In this document: positions 6,716 to 7,051 of the stretch, piece by piece
Layout of the letters: each line of letters opens with the position of its first letter
How positions within the stretch are numbered: position 1 is the stretch's first letter
DNA from: Actinomycetes bacterium
GTDB taxonomy: Bacteria > Actinomycetota > Actinomycetes > Actinomycetales > Cellulomonadaceae
DNA: 7,051 bases
Direction: 5' to 3'
NCBI GenBank assembly: GCA_023401045.1
Contig: JAEXEM010000026.1
Span: forward strand, 1-7,051
Notes under the pieces: model-generated
Database searches by the model: none
What the model saw: only the letters and a program-made list of their open reading frames with translations
What the model was told of the DNA's origin: nothing
Translations under genes and position numbers: made by a program

Positions 6716-6743
6716 GGACGTCGGCGCGGGGCGCCGGACGTCC
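6716..6743. repeat. 12-bp inverted repeat upstream of yajQ
   Basis: The arm at 6716-6727 (GGACGTCGGCGC) pairs with 6731-6743 (GCGCCGGACGTCC) around a GGG loop, with one unpaired G at 6736. It also reads as a 20-bp-spaced direct repeat of CCGGACGTC (6714-6722 and 6734-6742). It lies in the 226-base gap between yajQ and tRNA-Tyr and could be an operator or leader hairpin for yajQ. Nothing else coding is visible in this gap. Confidence 0.4.
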
Positions 6744-6780
6744 ACGTCGCGCACCGGTGGCACGAGCTCCCTCTCGGACT

Positions 6781-6789
6781 TGCTATCCT
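6781..6789 (+). promoter_or_regulatory. Candidate extended -10 promoter for tRNA-Tyr
   Basis: TGCTATCCT combines an extended TGN with the -10 hexamer TATCCT (6784-6789). Transcription would start near 6796, leaving a 5' leader of about 74 bases to be removed before the tRNA. No good -35 box is seen, which an extended -10 can compensate for. The leader region shows no open frame with a ribosome binding site. Confidence 0.5.
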
Positions 6790-6869
6790 TCCATCCGCAC
6801 GCCGCTCACGCGGACGCACCGGCACCGCTTCTCGCGAGGCAGGGCGCGGACCGTGGGTGTGCATCCCTT

Positions 6870-6951
6870 GGCGGGTTACCCGAGTGGCCAAAGGGGGCTG
6901 ACTGTAAATCAGCTGGCAACGCCTACGGGGGTTCGAATCCCTCACCCGCCA
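6870..6951 (+). tRNA. tRNA-Tyr (anticodon GTA)
   Basis: The acceptor stem GGCGGGT (6870-6876) pairs with ACCCGCC (6944-6950), with discriminator A6951. The anticodon stem GCTGA (6897-6901) pairs with TCAGC (6909-6913) around the loop CTGTAAA, with anticodon GTA at 6904-6906. The T arm is GGGGG, loop TTCGAAT, CCCTC, with one G-U pair. A variable arm longer than usual lies between, as expected for bacterial tyrosine tRNA. CCA is not encoded, since the next bases are CGC, so it must be added after transcription. A strong hairpin follows ten bases later, so the transcript probably ends with this tRNA. Confidence 0.97.
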
Positions 6952-6960
6952 CGCACCGGA

Positions 6961-6985
6961 GGGGGCGTCCGAGACGGACGCCCCC
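6961..6985 (+). terminator. Terminator hairpin after tRNA-Tyr
   Basis: GGGGGCGTCCG (6961-6971) pairs perfectly with CGGACGCCCCC (6975-6985) around a 3-base AGA loop. It has no T-tract, but its strength and its position ten bases after the tRNA support termination. Confidence 0.75.
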
Positions 6986-7035
6986 ACCCTCGTCCCCGGG
7001 ACCCGGCGCGCGGGGAGCGTCGTGGCCGGCCCCCG

Positions 7036-7048
7036 CCCCCCCCCCCCC
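7036..7048. repeat. Run of 13 C near the window end
   Basis: An uninterrupted C13 tract is preceded by G and another C5 run (7030-7034). No gene is visible around it. It may be a slippery repeat or a sequencing/assembly error. Confidence 0.7.
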
Positions 7049-7051
7049 TGC

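Noticed and set aside
6790..6869. A T-box, riboswitch or small gene in the tRNA-Tyr leader
   Set aside because: No T-box core sequence, no conserved riboswitch motif and no small frame with a ribosome binding site were found.
1..7051. CRISPR array, insertion sequence, prophage or defence system
   Set aside because: No regularly spaced repeat array, transposase, integrase, terminal inverted repeats or toxin/nuclease genes are seen. tRNA-Tyr could serve as an integration site, but no att duplication is visible.

Overview
The window looks like an ordinary chromosomal segment of a high-GC Actinomycetota genome. Codons end strongly in G or C, GTG starts are common, one promoter looks leaderless, and the proteins resemble those of Micrococcales such as the Cellulomonas group (genus-level placement is inference). 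There are seven protein genes, one of them cut by the window edge, and one tRNA gene. Every protein falls in a recognisable family, and nothing amounts to a new multi-gene system. The more interesting signals are regulatory and structural, in the gaps between genes.

Layout. Positions 1-874 (minus) hold a RarD/EamA-type permease missing its last few residues. It is divergent from fprA (1105-2490, plus), a ferredoxin/flavodoxin-NADP+ reductase of the adrenodoxin-reductase type. Their 230-bp shared promoter region carries an 11-bp direct repeat midway between the two predicted transcription starts. fprA converges on a three-gene minus-strand operon (5022 down to 2553): substrate-binding lipoprotein, permease and ATPase of a polar-amino-acid-type ABC importer, joined by two 4-base stop/start overlaps. 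The convergent ends share a 10-base sequence that places both stop codons in possible hairpin stems.

The importer is divergent from htpX (5197-6066, plus), a membrane zinc metalloprotease of envelope stress. Upstream of htpX is GGAAC-N18-GTT, matching the SigR/SigH/SigE class of stress sigma factor promoters. htpX converges on yajQ (6643-6146, minus), a YajQ/UPF0234 nucleotide-binding protein, and a 27-bp hairpin fills the gap between them. A tRNA-Tyr(GTA) gene follows at 6870-6951 with a strong terminator, and the window ends near a run of 13 C.

The genes do not form one pathway. They are an efflux-type permease, a redox enzyme, an amino-acid importer, a stress protease, a conserved nucleotide-binding protein and a tRNA. 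The htpX-yajQ convergent pairing also occurs, with other genes between, in Mycobacterium tuberculosis (from memory), so this part is probably conserved core genome.
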